Positions 54,822 through 63,778 of a stretch of 64,000 nt of DNA are shown here, piece by piece (the stretch's first letter is position 1; each line of letters starts with the position of its first letter). Under the pieces are notes generated by a model. The model saw only the letters and a program-made list of their open reading frames with translations, did not search any database and was not told where the DNA came from. A program made the position numbers and the translations under genes. The DNA lies in NCBI GenBank assembly GCA_045565285.1, contig JBJLFR010000016.1, positions 1 through 64,000 of the forward strand, written 5' to 3'. Origin of the DNA: CACIIZ01 sp045565285. Lineage in GTDB: Bacteria; Pseudomonadota; Alphaproteobacteria; Rhodobacterales; Rhodobacteraceae.

Positions 54822-56150
54822 TTAGATAACATATTCACCTGATAAACTCAGTCCATTAGTTGCACAAATTTTAATAGGAAGGATTTTGCCAATTTGATTC
54901 TCTTTGGATTTAATTACCACTGGATTCATATAAGGAGTTCTACCAATATATTGTCCATTTAATTTACCAATTTTTTCAATAAGAACTTCTTGAACTGATC
55001 CAACTAGGTTTTGTTGAAATTCCTGCTGATATAATGAAATGGTTTCTTGAAGTTTCGAAAGACGGTATCTTTTAACATTATCCGGAATGTCCTTCATTTC
55101 ATATGAGGGAGTACCAGTTCTAGGAGAATACTTAAAACTATATGCTTGTGAATATTTAATTATTTTACATATCTCTAAAGTTTTTTGAAAATCTTCATCT
55201 GTTTCACCTGGAAATCCAACAATAAAGTCACCTGAAATGGCTATCTCTGGTCTGATTTTTTTTAGTTTAGAAATAATATCTACATAAAATTCAACCGTAT
55301 GACCTCTATTCATTTTCTTGAGTATTTTATTACTACCTGATTGAATTGGAAGATGAAGATATGGCATTAATTTTTCTTCTTTCCCAAAAAGATTAATGAG
55401 ATTTTCTGTCATATCTCTTGGGTGTGATGTTACAAATCTTAATCTTTTTAAGTCATCTATTTTACACAAAACTTTAATAAGATTTGCAAAATCAATATTA
55501 TTATTATTTTTATCCAAAAAATAATATGCATTCACATTTTGCCCCAATAATGTGATTTCTTTTACTCCTGAGTTTACCAGTTCACTTGCTTCTCTTATAA
55601 TTACTTCAGGAGATCTCGATCTTTCTGCCCCTCTAGTGTAGGGTACTACACAAAATGAACAAAATTTGTCACACCCTTCTTGTATTGTTAAAAAAGCAGT
55701 TGAATTTCTTTTTATATTTTTAGCTAAATTTAATTTATCAAATTTATCCTCTAATGGAAAATCAGTATCTACTACTTTTTCATTACTTTCTATTTTTTGA
55801 ATTATTTCAGGTAACCTATGATAAACTTGTGGACCGATAACCATATCGACTATTTTTGATCTTTTAATTATTTCTTGTCCTTCAGCTTGAGCTACACAAC
55901 CAATGACACCTATTTTTAACTTAGGGTTTTTTTGCTTTAACTTTTGATAGCGTCCTAATTCTGAGTATACTTTCTCTGCAGCTTTTTCCCTAATGTGACA
56001 AGTATTCAGTATTATTAAATCTGAATTTTGTTCTTCACTTACTTTTTTAATACCTAAATTGATTAAAGACTCTTCTATTCTTTCAGAATCAAAAACGTTC
56101 ATTTGGCAACCATAGGTTTTTAAAAATATTTTTTTAATTTTTTTATTCAT
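54822..56150 (-). CDS. miaB: tRNA-2-methylthio-N6-dimethylallyladenosine synthase
   Basis: A 442-residue radical-SAM methylthiotransferase acting on A37 of tRNAs. The UPF0004 domain has Cys in KTYGCQMNVFDSE, LNTCHIREKA and IGCVAQ for the auxiliary cluster. The radical-SAM triad is CDKFCSFC, and a TRAM domain lies at the C terminus. It is the first gene of the long minus-strand run that goes to trpB. Confidence 0.96.
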   Translation of the reverse strand: MNKKIKKIFLKTYGCQMNVFDSERIEESLINLGIKKVSEEQNSDLIILNTCHIREKAAEKVYSELGRYQKLKQKNPKLKIGVIGCVAQAEGQEIIKRSKIVDMVIGPQVYHRLPEIIQKIESNEKVVDTDFPLEDKFDKLNLAKNIKRNSTAFLTIQEGCDKFCSFCVVPYTRGAERSRSPEVIIREASELVNSGVKEITLLGQNVNAYYFLDKNNNNIDFANLIKVLCKIDDLKRLRFVTSHPRDMTENLINLFGKEEKLMPYLHLPIQSGSNKILKKMNRGHTVEFYVDIISKLKKIRPEIAISGDFIVGFPGETDEDFQKTLEICKIIKYSQAYSFKYSPRTGTPSYEMKDIPDNVKRYRLSKLQETISLYQQEFQQNLVGSVQEVLIEKIGKLNGQYIGRTPYMNPVVIKSKENQIGKILPIKICATNGLSLSGEYVI

Positions 56151-56266
56151 GCTATATATTTTTTTTAATCGTAAGAATAACTATTATAAATTTTAATGGC
56201 AATCAAGAGATGAAAACTTATTAAAATTTTTATTAAATGATTGTAAATTTTAATTATTAACGATTA

Positions 56267-56309
56267 TTATTATTTATTAAAATGACTTAGTCATTTTAAT
56301 AAATAATAA
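56267..56309. repeat. 43-bp near-perfect palindrome upstream of the DMGDH-like gene
   Basis: The two 21-base arms are exact inverted complements around one central T at 56288. The core is AAAATGACT-T-AGTCATTTT, and the outer arms are A/T only. It lies between divergent miaB and the dehydrogenase, ending 25 bases before the ATG at 56335. It has no T-run that would make it a classic terminator. It may be a dimeric regulator's operator or an RNA hairpin close to the RBS (AAGGG). Confidence 0.75.
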
Positions 56310-56334
56310 ATTCCAGATTTAGTAAGGGTTTTAA

Positions 56335-58821
56335 ATGAAATTACATGTAAAAGTTCTAATAGTTGGTGGTGGAGTTGTAGGTGCCAGCATCGCTTATCAT
56401 TTACAAAAAGGTGGTTGGAAAGATATAGTATTAATAGAAAGAGATGAATTGACTTCCGGATCTACTTGGCACGCTGCAGGACTTCTTCCTTTATTTAATA
56501 TGTCATATGCAGCAAGTCACATTCATGACTATTCAGTTAAATTTTATAAAAAATTAGAAAAAGAACTAGGTATAGATATTGGTTTTAAAGTCGTAGGTAA
56601 TTTAAGAATGGCTCAAACACAAGATCGTATGGACGAATTTATGCTATATAGTTCAACGGCAGATACAGTAAATATTCCATATGAATGGAAAAGTCCTAAA
56701 CAAATTAAAGAAAAATGGCCCTTAGTTTATTCTGAAGATTTAAAAGGGGCTATTTATCATCCTACAGATGGTTACATAAATCCTGCTGATTTAACGCAAG
56801 CGATAGCAAAAAGTGCCAGATCAAGGGGTGTAAAAATTGAAAGAAAAACTCAAGCAGATTCTTTCTTTTGGGATGGAAAAGTGTGGCACGTAAAGTGCTC
56901 AAAAATGGTTGAAAAAGGTGGGAATCTCATTCCTAGTGAAGATACTATAACATATGTAGCTGAACACCTAGTTACTGCTACAGGAAATCATGTGCAAAAT
57001 ACTGCTAATCTAATAAATACTAAAATTGCTGCTATACCTGTAGAACACCAATATATTGTAACTGAAGAAGATCCTAGACTTATTGAATTTAGAAAAAATA
57101 ATAATGAACATCCTGTTCTTAGAGATGCAGACGCAAAATGGTATGTAAGAGAAGAAAGGGGTGGATGGATATTAGGGCCATATGAAAAAAATGCACCAGC
57201 ACGGTTTGAGTATAGTGTTCCTAAAAATTTTAGAGCTGATTTATTCCCATTAGATCTTGATCGAATAGAACATGAATATTTATCTTTTATAAAAAGAATC
57301 CCTAGCACTGAAACTCTTGGAATAAAAGATGATTTTAATGGCCCCATCTGTTATACCCCTGATGGGAATCCTCTTCTAGGACCAGCATTTGGTTTAAGAA
57401 ATCTTTGGTTAGCTGAAGGTTTTTCATTTGGAATAACAGCAGCAGGGGGTGCAGGTTATTATCTAGCCCAAATGATGATTAACGGAGAGGCAGAAATAGA
57501 TATGACAAGTCTCGACCCTAAGAGATATGGATCATGGATTACAACAGAGTACACAGCAAGAAAAAATGAGGAATGTTACGAGCATGTCTACGTTCTTCAC
57601 CACCCCGATGAAGAGAGACCAGCTTGCAGACCGTTAAGAACTTTTCCATGTTACGAAAAACTTAAAAGTTATGGAGCACAATTTGGTCAGGTAAATGGTT
57701 GGGAAAGACCTAATTACTATGCAGAAAAGGAGTTTAATGATCTTGATTCAAGAAGTTTTAGAAGAGGTAAATGGTGGGAATATACTAAAAATGAAGCTTT
57801 AGCAATTAGAGAAAAAGTAGGATTAATCGATATTTCTGCATTCACTAAACATATAGTAAAAGGTCCTGGTGCAGCTCTCTTTTTGGATTGGTTTACTTGT
57901 AATAATTTACCTAAAATAAATAGAATAAGTTTAACATATTGTTTAACTTCTACAGGTACAGTTAGATCTGAATATACAATAGTTAGAAAGAATCAAAACG
58001 AATTTTATCTTATATCAGCTGGTGCTCTTACTGATTATGATAAGGATTATTTAATTAAAAATGCCCAAGAAAAAGAAAAGGAATTCGGCTATGTTGAAAT
58101 TCAAGATGTTACAAGCCAATTTGGAGCTTTTGCGATTGCAGGCCCAAAGTCTAAAGAATTTATGATTAGCATGATTAATGATAAGGACCCAAATAATTTA
58201 CTTTCTAATGAAAATTTTCCCTGGCTATCATCTCAAAATATAGAATTAGATATGATACCAATACTAGCTATAAGAGTAGCATATACGGGAGAATTAGGTT
58301 GGGAATTACACTATCCTATTGAATTTCAGAACAGACTACTTGATATACTTTTAACTACTGGTAAGGATTTCGATCTCAAATTAGTTGGATCAAGAGCTCA
58401 AAATTGGTTACGGCAGGAAAAAAGTTATAGAGCTTTTGGAAACGAACTTGGTAGAGATGCTTGTCTAGTTGAAGCTGGTTTAGATAAATTTGTTAATTTA
58501 AATAAAGATTTCTTAGGAAAAAAAGGGCTTCAAAAACGTAATATAAAATCAAAATGTGTAACACTGTTAATTGATGGACCAAAAGACTGTGATGTTTGGG
58601 GAAGAGAGGCAATTTATAAAGAAGGTAAAACCGTTGGAAGACTTACTTCAGGTGGATATTCAGTTGTTTTCAAAAAATCAATTGGAATGGGTTATTTAAA
58701 AAAAGAGCTATCAAATGTGGGTGAAAAATTAGAAGTAAAAATACTAAATCAACTTTGGCCAGCAATTATAGTTGAAGATAGTCCCTACGATCCAGATAAT
58801 TCTAAAATTAGAAATAGGTGA
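56335..58821 (+). CDS. Dimethylglycine/sarcosine dehydrogenase-like FAD and GcvT-domain protein
   Basis: An 828-residue two-part enzyme. The N-terminal DAO domain has VGGGVVGASIAYHL (10-23) and GSTWHAAGLLP, whose His is the covalent flavin site in dimethylglycine and sarcosine dehydrogenases. The C-terminal half is a GcvT-like tetrahydrofolate domain (about 430-820; WGRE and GRLTSGGYS near the end). It should demethylate an N-methylglycine and pass formaldehyde to THF. Substrate choice between dimethylglycine, sarcosine or a related amine is not decidable. A large palindrome lies directly upstream. Confidence 0.85.
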   Translation: MKLHVKVLIVGGGVVGASIAYHLQKGGWKDIVLIERDELTSGSTWHAAGLLPLFNMSYAASHIHDYSVKFYKKLEKELGIDIGFKVVGNLRMAQTQDRMDEFMLYSSTADTVNIPYEWKSPKQIKEKWPLVYSEDLKGAIYHPTDGYINPADLTQAIAKSARSRGVKIERKTQADSFFWDGKVWHVKCSKMVEKGGNLIPSEDTITYVAEHLVTATGNHVQNTANLINTKIAAIPVEHQYIVTEEDPRLIEFRKNNNEHPVLRDADAKWYVREERGGWILGPYEKNAPARFEYSVPKNFRADLFPLDLDRIEHEYLSFIKRIPSTETLGIKDDFNGPICYTPDGNPLLGPAFGLRNLWLAEGFSFGITAAGGAGYYLAQMMINGEAEIDMTSLDPKRYGSWITTEYTARKNEECYEHVYVLHHPDEERPACRPLRTFPCYEKLKSYGAQFGQVNGWERPNYYAEKEFNDLDSRSFRRGKWWEYTKNEALAIREKVGLIDISAFTKHIVKGPGAALFLDWFTCNNLPKINRISLTYCLTSTGTVRSEYTIVRKNQNEFYLISAGALTDYDKDYLIKNAQEKEKEFGYVEIQDVTSQFGAFAIAGPKSKEFMISMINDKDPNNLLSNENFPWLSSQNIELDMIPILAIRVAYTGELGWELHYPIEFQNRLLDILLTTGKDFDLKLVGSRAQNWLRQEKSYRAFGNELGRDACLVEAGLDKFVNLNKDFLGKKGLQKRNIKSKCVTLLIDGPKDCDVWGREAIYKEGKTVGRLTSGGYSVVFKKSIGMGYLKKELSNVGEKLEVKILNQLWPAIIVEDSPYDPDNSKIRNR

Positions 58822-58838
58822 GAAATTATTTATTAAAA

Positions 58839-59812
58839 TCAATAATCAGATATTGCTTTAGAAAAAATGTTACTATCTACATTTCCTCCAGTCACTACAA
58901 CTATTATATCTTTTTCTTTAAGTTTATTTTTAGAAAAAATGGCTGCTGCTGCTGCAACAGCTCCTCCTGGTTCTGAAACAATTTTAAAATGTTGGTATAA
59001 AAATTTCATAGCTTTTAAAACTTCGGTTTCACTAGCAACAAGACCTTCTCCAGCATTTCTTTTTAATATTGGGAAAGTCAATTCTCCAGGAGTTGGAGTT
59101 AGAATTGCGTCACATATTGATGGATTATTAGTTTCATTAATTTCTCTTTTCCCTGATTTTAAAGATCGAGCAGTATCATCGTAAAATTCTGGTTCACACG
59201 TTCTTAATTTAAATGAAGGCGCAAATTTTTCTAGAGCTAAAGAGATTCCGGCAGATAATCCTCCACCACCACAACAAACTAATACTTCAGCTTTTTCTAA
59301 CCCTAACTTTTTGGATTGATCTACAATTTCTAAACCACATGTTCCTTGACCAGCAATAACTAAATGTTCATCATATGGTTTTATAAGTTTTAGTTTTTTT
59401 TCGACAGCTATATTTTCTCCTATTTGTTCTCTTATTTCGTTATACCTATCATAAAAAATTATCTCAGCGTTATAATCTAAGGTTTTAGAAATTTTTTGTT
59501 TAGGAGCATCTTTGGGCATTACTATTACAGACGGTATTCCATGAAGCTGAGATGCTGCAGCTATTCCTTGAGCATGATTTCCAGAAGAATATGTAACAAC
59601 ACCATTTGAAATTTTATTTTCATTCTTTAGATGTGAAATTGCAAACCAAGCACCTCTAAACTTAAAACTACCTGTTACTTGAAGGCATTCTGGTTTTATA
59701 AAAATATTTTTTCCTATAATTTGATTAACTTTTGAGTTAAATAATAATGGTGTTTAAAAATGAAGTTTTTTCCATAATTTTGAGCTTTTGAAATAAGGTC
59801 TATATTTGACAA
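58839..59812 (-). CDS. Threonine/serine dehydratase, interrupted by a single-base frameshift
   Basis: A fold-type II PLP enzyme. In one frame the chain runs from TPLLFNSKVNQIIGKN through the PLP-lysine motif GSFKFRGA, SSGNHAQG and the phosphate loop CCGGGGLSAG to the stop at 58839. The N-terminal residues (LSNIDLISKAQNYGKNFIFK, from TTG 59812) are in another frame. One A missing at about 59753-59755 (TTTAAA-CACC) puts a TAA just before TPLL; restoring it gives 324 residues, normal for the family. AAGGA precedes the TTG. Substrate may be Ser, Thr or a hydroxyaspartate. It follows the HAD gene by 22 bases. Confidence 0.85.
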
Positions 59813-59834
59813 TTCAATTTTCCTTAGTTAAATC

Positions 59835-60512
59835 TTATATGATATTGAATATTGATTTTAAATCACTTCCAGTCCAGGTTGGTTTCCATGGGATACTTTC
59901 CTTAGGTAAATTACTTCTATTTATCCATAAACTTGAAAATCCAAAAGCTGATCCTCCTGCTGCATCCCAACCATTTGATGAAATAAAAATAACATCTTTC
60001 TTATCACAAGAAAAATATTCTAATACCATATTATAAATTTTTTTATTTGGTTTAAATAAACCAAATTTCTCAGCAGATAAAATCACATCTAAGTAACTTG
60101 TTATTTTTGAGCTTGAAGCTGCATTATTTAGCATTTCCATAGTACCATTTGATAAAATGGCAGTGGAATACCCATTTGATTTTAAATTTTTTATTACTTC
60201 TAAAACCTCAGGAAATATGTCAAGTTCTTTATAAAGTTTGAGTAAATTATTTTTCAGGTTTTTAGTATTTTTTAAATTATAAAACTCCAATGAATAATCT
60301 AAAGCATCTTCTGTTACTTTCCAAAAATTAGTCTTATAATCAATTGAATTATAGTACCATGTATATGCAATCTGTTTTTCACGCCATAATTTAGAAACTT
60401 TGTCCCACACATTTACAAAATCATTATCAGCTGTTTTTTTTGAATAATTTCTAGCAGCTGCATTAACATCAAACAAGGTTCCATAAGCATCAAAAATAAA
60501 TATCTTTTGCAT
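59835..60512 (-). CDS. Haloacid dehalogenase, type II family
   Basis: A 225-residue HAD hydrolase close to L-2-haloacid dehalogenases. Nucleophile Asp is in IFDAYGTLFDVNAAA (5-19), the substrate Arg is in LWREKQIAYTW, Ser in LSNGT, Lys in LFKPNKKIY, and the acidic motif in SSNGWDAAGGSAFGF. All hallmark residues of the dehalogenase group are visible, but natural substrate is unproven; 2-chloro acids or a phosphate ester are both possible. It lies 31 bases after fabI in the same direction. Confidence 0.85.
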   Translation of the reverse strand: MQKIFIFDAYGTLFDVNAAARNYSKKTADNDFVNVWDKVSKLWREKQIAYTWYYNSIDYKTNFWKVTEDALDYSLEFYNLKNTKNLKNNLLKLYKELDIFPEVLEVIKNLKSNGYSTAILSNGTMEMLNNAASSSKITSYLDVILSAEKFGLFKPNKKIYNMVLEYFSCDKKDVIFISSNGWDAAGGSAFGFSSLWINRSNLPKESIPWKPTWTGSDLKSIFNII

Positions 60513-60543
60513 TTAATTTCTCCAAATCAAAAGAAAATATCAG

Positions 60544-61335
60544 TTAAATATTTTCAATTTGTGGAAGTCCCATAACATGGTACCCACCATCAACATATAT
60601 TATTTCACCAGTGGTGGATGAACTACTGTCACTCAACAAATAAAGGGCAGCATTTCCAACAGCTTCAAGATCTGCATTTTGTCTAAGTGGTGCATTTTTT
60701 TCAGTAACCCTAAATACTTGTCGTGCTCCTCCAATGGCTGCACCTGCTAAAGTTTTCATAGGCCCAGGACTAATTGCGTTTACTCTAATTTTATCCGGCC
60801 CTAAATCATTTGCAAGATACCTGACAGAAGATTCCAAAGCTGCTTTTACTGGGCCCATTATATTATAATTCGGAGTGACACGCTGACTTCCCATATAAGA
60901 CACCGTTAGCAAAGCACCACCATTAGTCATCAAGGGAATACACCTTTTAGCTAAATTTACAAAACTATAGCAAGAAATATCAAAAGATTTTAAAAAATTT
61001 TCTCTCGAAGAATTAACAAACCTACCATTTAACTCTTCTTTATCTGAATAAGCTAATGCATGAACTAAAAAATCTAACTTTCCCCACTTGTTCTTAATCT
61101 CTTTAAAAATACTATCCAAAGAATCTTCATTTTGAACATCCACTAACATACAAATATTAGCATTAATAGTTTTTGCTAGTGGACCTACTCTCTTTAATAG
61201 ACTTTCATTCTGATAAGATAAGGCAATTTCAGCTCCAGAATTTGATAAAACTTTAGAAATTCCCCAAGCAATAGACCTATCATTTGCAACACCGAGAATT
61301 AAACCACACTTATTTCTCATTGTTATTGGCATCAT
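60544..61335 (-). CDS. fabI: Enoyl-ACP reductase (NADH)
   Basis: A 263-residue SDR-fold reductase completing fatty-acid elongation. The cofactor region GLILGVANDRSIAWGI is at the N terminus. The catalytic Tyr-x6-Lys is in NYNIMGPVKAALE, and PGPMKTLAGAAI follows. Its start overlaps the fabB stop (ATGA-like). The enzyme is the target class of triclosan-type inhibitors in other bacteria. Order fabA-fabB-fabI is typical. Confidence 0.95.
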   Translation of the reverse strand: MMPITMRNKCGLILGVANDRSIAWGISKVLSNSGAEIALSYQNESLLKRVGPLAKTINANICMLVDVQNEDSLDSIFKEIKNKWGKLDFLVHALAYSDKEELNGRFVNSSRENFLKSFDISCYSFVNLAKRCIPLMTNGGALLTVSYMGSQRVTPNYNIMGPVKAALESSVRYLANDLGPDKIRVNAISPGPMKTLAGAAIGGARQVFRVTEKNAPLRQNADLEAVGNAALYLLSDSSSSTTGEIIYVDGGYHVMGLPQIENI

Positions 61336-62558
61336 TCTCTCAATTTGCTAAAAGCTAATGTTGCATTTGTACCACCAAATCCAAAACTGTTAGAAAGTAC
61401 TGTATCAAACTCAACATTTTTTCTGGATTTAATCAATATTTCATTTGGTTGAACAGCATCATCTAAATTAAAAATATTTGCACTTGCTGATAAAAAGCCT
61501 GATTTCATCATTAAAATAGAATATATTGCTTCATGAACACCAGCCGCACCTAAACTATGTCCGGACAAAGACTTAGTAGATGAAATAGGTGGGATATTTT
61601 CCATGCCAAAAATTCTTCTAATTGCTTCCAACTCAACTACATCTCCAGCAGGAGTTGAAGTACCATGAGCATTTATATAGGAAATTTTTCTATTTTTAAT
61701 TGTCGACAAAGCAAGTTTCATTGATCTTTCTCCACCCTCACCAGAAGGAGCAACCATGTCATGACCGTCGGAGGTTGCTCCATATCCTGTTATTTCAGCA
61801 TAAATATTTGCACCTCTAGCTTTCGCATGCTCATAACATTCTAGTACTAAAACTCCTCCACCTCCTGAAATTACAAACCCATCTCTATCTTGATCATAAG
61901 CTCTAGACGCATTTGTTGGTTGATCATTGTATTTACTAGACATTGCTCCCATCGCATCAAAAAGGCAAGACAGTGTCCAATCTAATTCTTCACCACCACC
62001 AGCAAATACGACGTCTTGTTTCCCTAATTGAATTTGTTCTAAACCATTTCCAATACAATGAGCTGATGTGGAGCAAGCAGATGAAATTGAATAATTCACT
62101 CCTTTAATTTTAAAAGGTGTAGCCAAACATGCTGAATTAGTTGAAGACATCCCACGTGTAACCATGAAAGGACCCATTCTTTTTGGACTCTTCTTTTCTA
62201 GTACTATTTGATGAGCGTTAAAAAGATTCTTAGTTGATGGCCCCCCAGAACCGACTATTAGACCAGTTCTTTCATTAGATACTTCCATTTCTGTTAAACC
62301 ACTATCATTTATTGCTTGTTGCATCGCAATATAATTATAAGCAGCTCCATCACCCATAAATCTTAGTTGTCTTTTATCAATATGATCTGAAAGGTTAATT
62401 TTTGGCATACCATGAACTTGAGACCTAAAACCATAGAACTCATATTCTTCAGAAAATGATATACCAGAATTTCCTTTTTTCAAAGATTCTATTACTTCTC
62501 CTGCATCAATACCAATTGATGAAACAATGCCTAAACCTGTAACAACTACTCTTTTCAT
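61332..62558 (-). CDS. fabB: Beta-ketoacyl-ACP synthase I
   Basis: A 408-residue condensing enzyme needed for unsaturated fatty-acid synthesis with FabA. The active-site Cys162 is in SSACSTSAHCIG, and the catalytic histidines are in NAHGTSTPAGD and SLSGHSLGAAGVHE. The pairing with fabA supports FabB over FabF. It starts 44 bases after fabA and overlaps fabI. Confidence 0.96.
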   Translation of the reverse strand: MKRVVVTGLGIVSSIGIDAGEVIESLKKGNSGISFSEEYEFYGFRSQVHGMPKINLSDHIDKRQLRFMGDGAAYNYIAMQQAINDSGLTEMEVSNERTGLIVGSGGPSTKNLFNAHQIVLEKKSPKRMGPFMVTRGMSSTNSACLATPFKIKGVNYSISSACSTSAHCIGNGLEQIQLGKQDVVFAGGGEELDWTLSCLFDAMGAMSSKYNDQPTNASRAYDQDRDGFVISGGGGVLVLECYEHAKARGANIYAEITGYGATSDGHDMVAPSGEGGERSMKLALSTIKNRKISYINAHGTSTPAGDVVELEAIRRIFGMENIPPISSTKSLSGHSLGAAGVHEAIYSILMMKSGFLSASANIFNLDDAVQPNEILIKSRKNVEFDTVLSNSFGFGGTNATLAFSKLRE

Positions 62559-62601
62559 AAAATTTTCCCCTAGAAATTAGGTATATAAAATTTTTGACAT
62601 A

Positions 62602-63093
62602 CTAATTGTCAAACAAACCAACTTTTAAACCTTTAGCAACAAAAATCTCTTCATCATCAGCAAATACTTTACCATCAGATATTCCAAGCTTTAGTCTTCT
62701 ATCTAAAACTCTTGAAAAATTAATCTCATATCTAACTAGTTTTGTATTTGGTGTTACCATACCTTTAAATTTAACCTCACCTACCCCCAATGCTCTTCCT
62801 CGACCTTTAAGTCCTCTCCAACCTAGATTAAAACCAGTTAATTGCCACAGAGCATCTAAGCCAAGACAACCAGGCATTACAGGATCACCAACAAAATGAC
62901 AATCAAAAAACCACAAATCGGGACTAATTTCTAATTCTGCAATAACATGCCCCATTTTGTTGTTTCCGCCATCTTTGGAAATTTCACAAATGACATCAAA
63001 CATAAGCATTGGAGGCAAAGGTAATTGGGGATTCCCTTTTCCAAACATTTTACCCCTAGAACATCTTAATAATTCCTCTTTATTAATTTTCAT
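62602..63093 (-). CDS. fabA: 3-hydroxydecanoyl-ACP dehydratase/isomerase
   Basis: A 163-residue hot-dog-fold enzyme that introduces the cis double bond. The catalytic His66 and Asp80 are in FFDCHFVGDPVMPGCLGLDALWQ. The frame is open upstream to a TTG at 63105, but ATG 63093 (MKINKEELLRCSRGKMFG) is the homologous start. It is divergent from an Irr/Fur regulator, a conserved alphaproteobacterial arrangement. Confidence 0.96.
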   Translation of the reverse strand: MKINKEELLRCSRGKMFGKGNPQLPLPPMLMFDVICEISKDGGNNKMGHVIAELEISPDLWFFDCHFVGDPVMPGCLGLDALWQLTGFNLGWRGLKGRGRALGVGEVKFKGMVTPNTKLVRYEINFSRVLDRRLKLGISDGKVFADDEEIFVAKGLKVGLFDN

Positions 63094-63195
63094 ATTCTTG
63101 ACCAATTTATTTTTATATGTATATATTCATACCACTCTTATTAATAATGGCGCAAGAAATACCTAAAATATATTAAAAAGACAAATTTAAGAGGA

Positions 63196-63244
63196 ATTGA
63201 TATAAAATTTGTACTAATTAAAAAAATATCAATTTTATATTGAT
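63196..63244. repeat. Inverted repeat in the irr-fabA divergent region
   Basis: ATATAAAATT (63200-63209) and its exact complement AATTTTATAT (63231-63240) are separated by 21 bases, and the stem can be extended by four wobble or A:T pairs. It lies 48 bases upstream of the irr ATG. All pairs in the core are A:T, so chance is possible. It does not match a clear Irr box. Confidence 0.25.
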
Positions 63245-63291
63245 AAACAATTTTAAAATATTATTATAATCAATGTAAAATTAGTGTAAAT

Positions 63292-63708
63292 ATGATTAAT
63301 TCAAATAAGTTTTGTGCCACCAATTGGCTTTATAAAGTTGGTTTGCGTCCAACAAAACAGAGAATATTATTGGCTAACCTTTTAATTGGAGAAGGCAAAC
63401 ATCAACACTTTACGGCTGAAGAAATTTTTGAGAAAGTAAAAGAAAGCAAATTAAAAGTTTCTTTAGCAACTGTTTATAACACACTACAGTCTTTTTCAGA
63501 CTCTGGCCTTTTGAATAAAATTATTGTTGATGGTTCTCGGTGTTATTTTGATACAAGGCTCGATAATCATACTCATTTCTATTGGGAAGCAACAGGAAAA
63601 TTAACTGATGCACCTGGTAATTTTCTAGAAATCCAAAATTTACCAAAACCTCCAAAAAACTCGAAAATTATGAATGTGGATATAATAATACGCCTTAAAG
63701 AATATTAA
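63292..63708 (+). CDS. irr: Fur-family regulator, Irr type
   Basis: A 138-residue Fur-superfamily repressor. The winged-helix region includes VGLRPTKQRILLANLL and the recognition helix VSLATVYNTLQSFSDSGLL. In Irr proteins this region is followed by a dimerisation domain containing a heme-binding HHH segment; here that spot reads NHTHFYWEATGKL. Divergent placement opposite fabA is the usual genomic position of irr. Irr senses heme and controls iron genes. Assignment is good, heme response less sure. Confidence 0.8.
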   Translation: MINSNKFCATNWLYKVGLRPTKQRILLANLLIGEGKHQHFTAEEIFEKVKESKLKVSLATVYNTLQSFSDSGLLNKIIVDGSRCYFDTRLDNHTHFYWEATGKLTDAPGNFLEIQNLPKPPKNSKIMNVDIIIRLKEY

Positions 63709-63778
63709 GGTTTTCTTCAATTTTTATTGATATTTATCTAATGTAAACTTTAGTGTGATTAGTGGTGAACCTAAAATT

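Noticed and set aside
56151..56334. Glycine or other riboswitch before the dehydrogenase
   Set aside because: The gap lacks the conserved G-rich cores of glycine or SAM riboswitches; the only structure is the A/T-rich palindrome.
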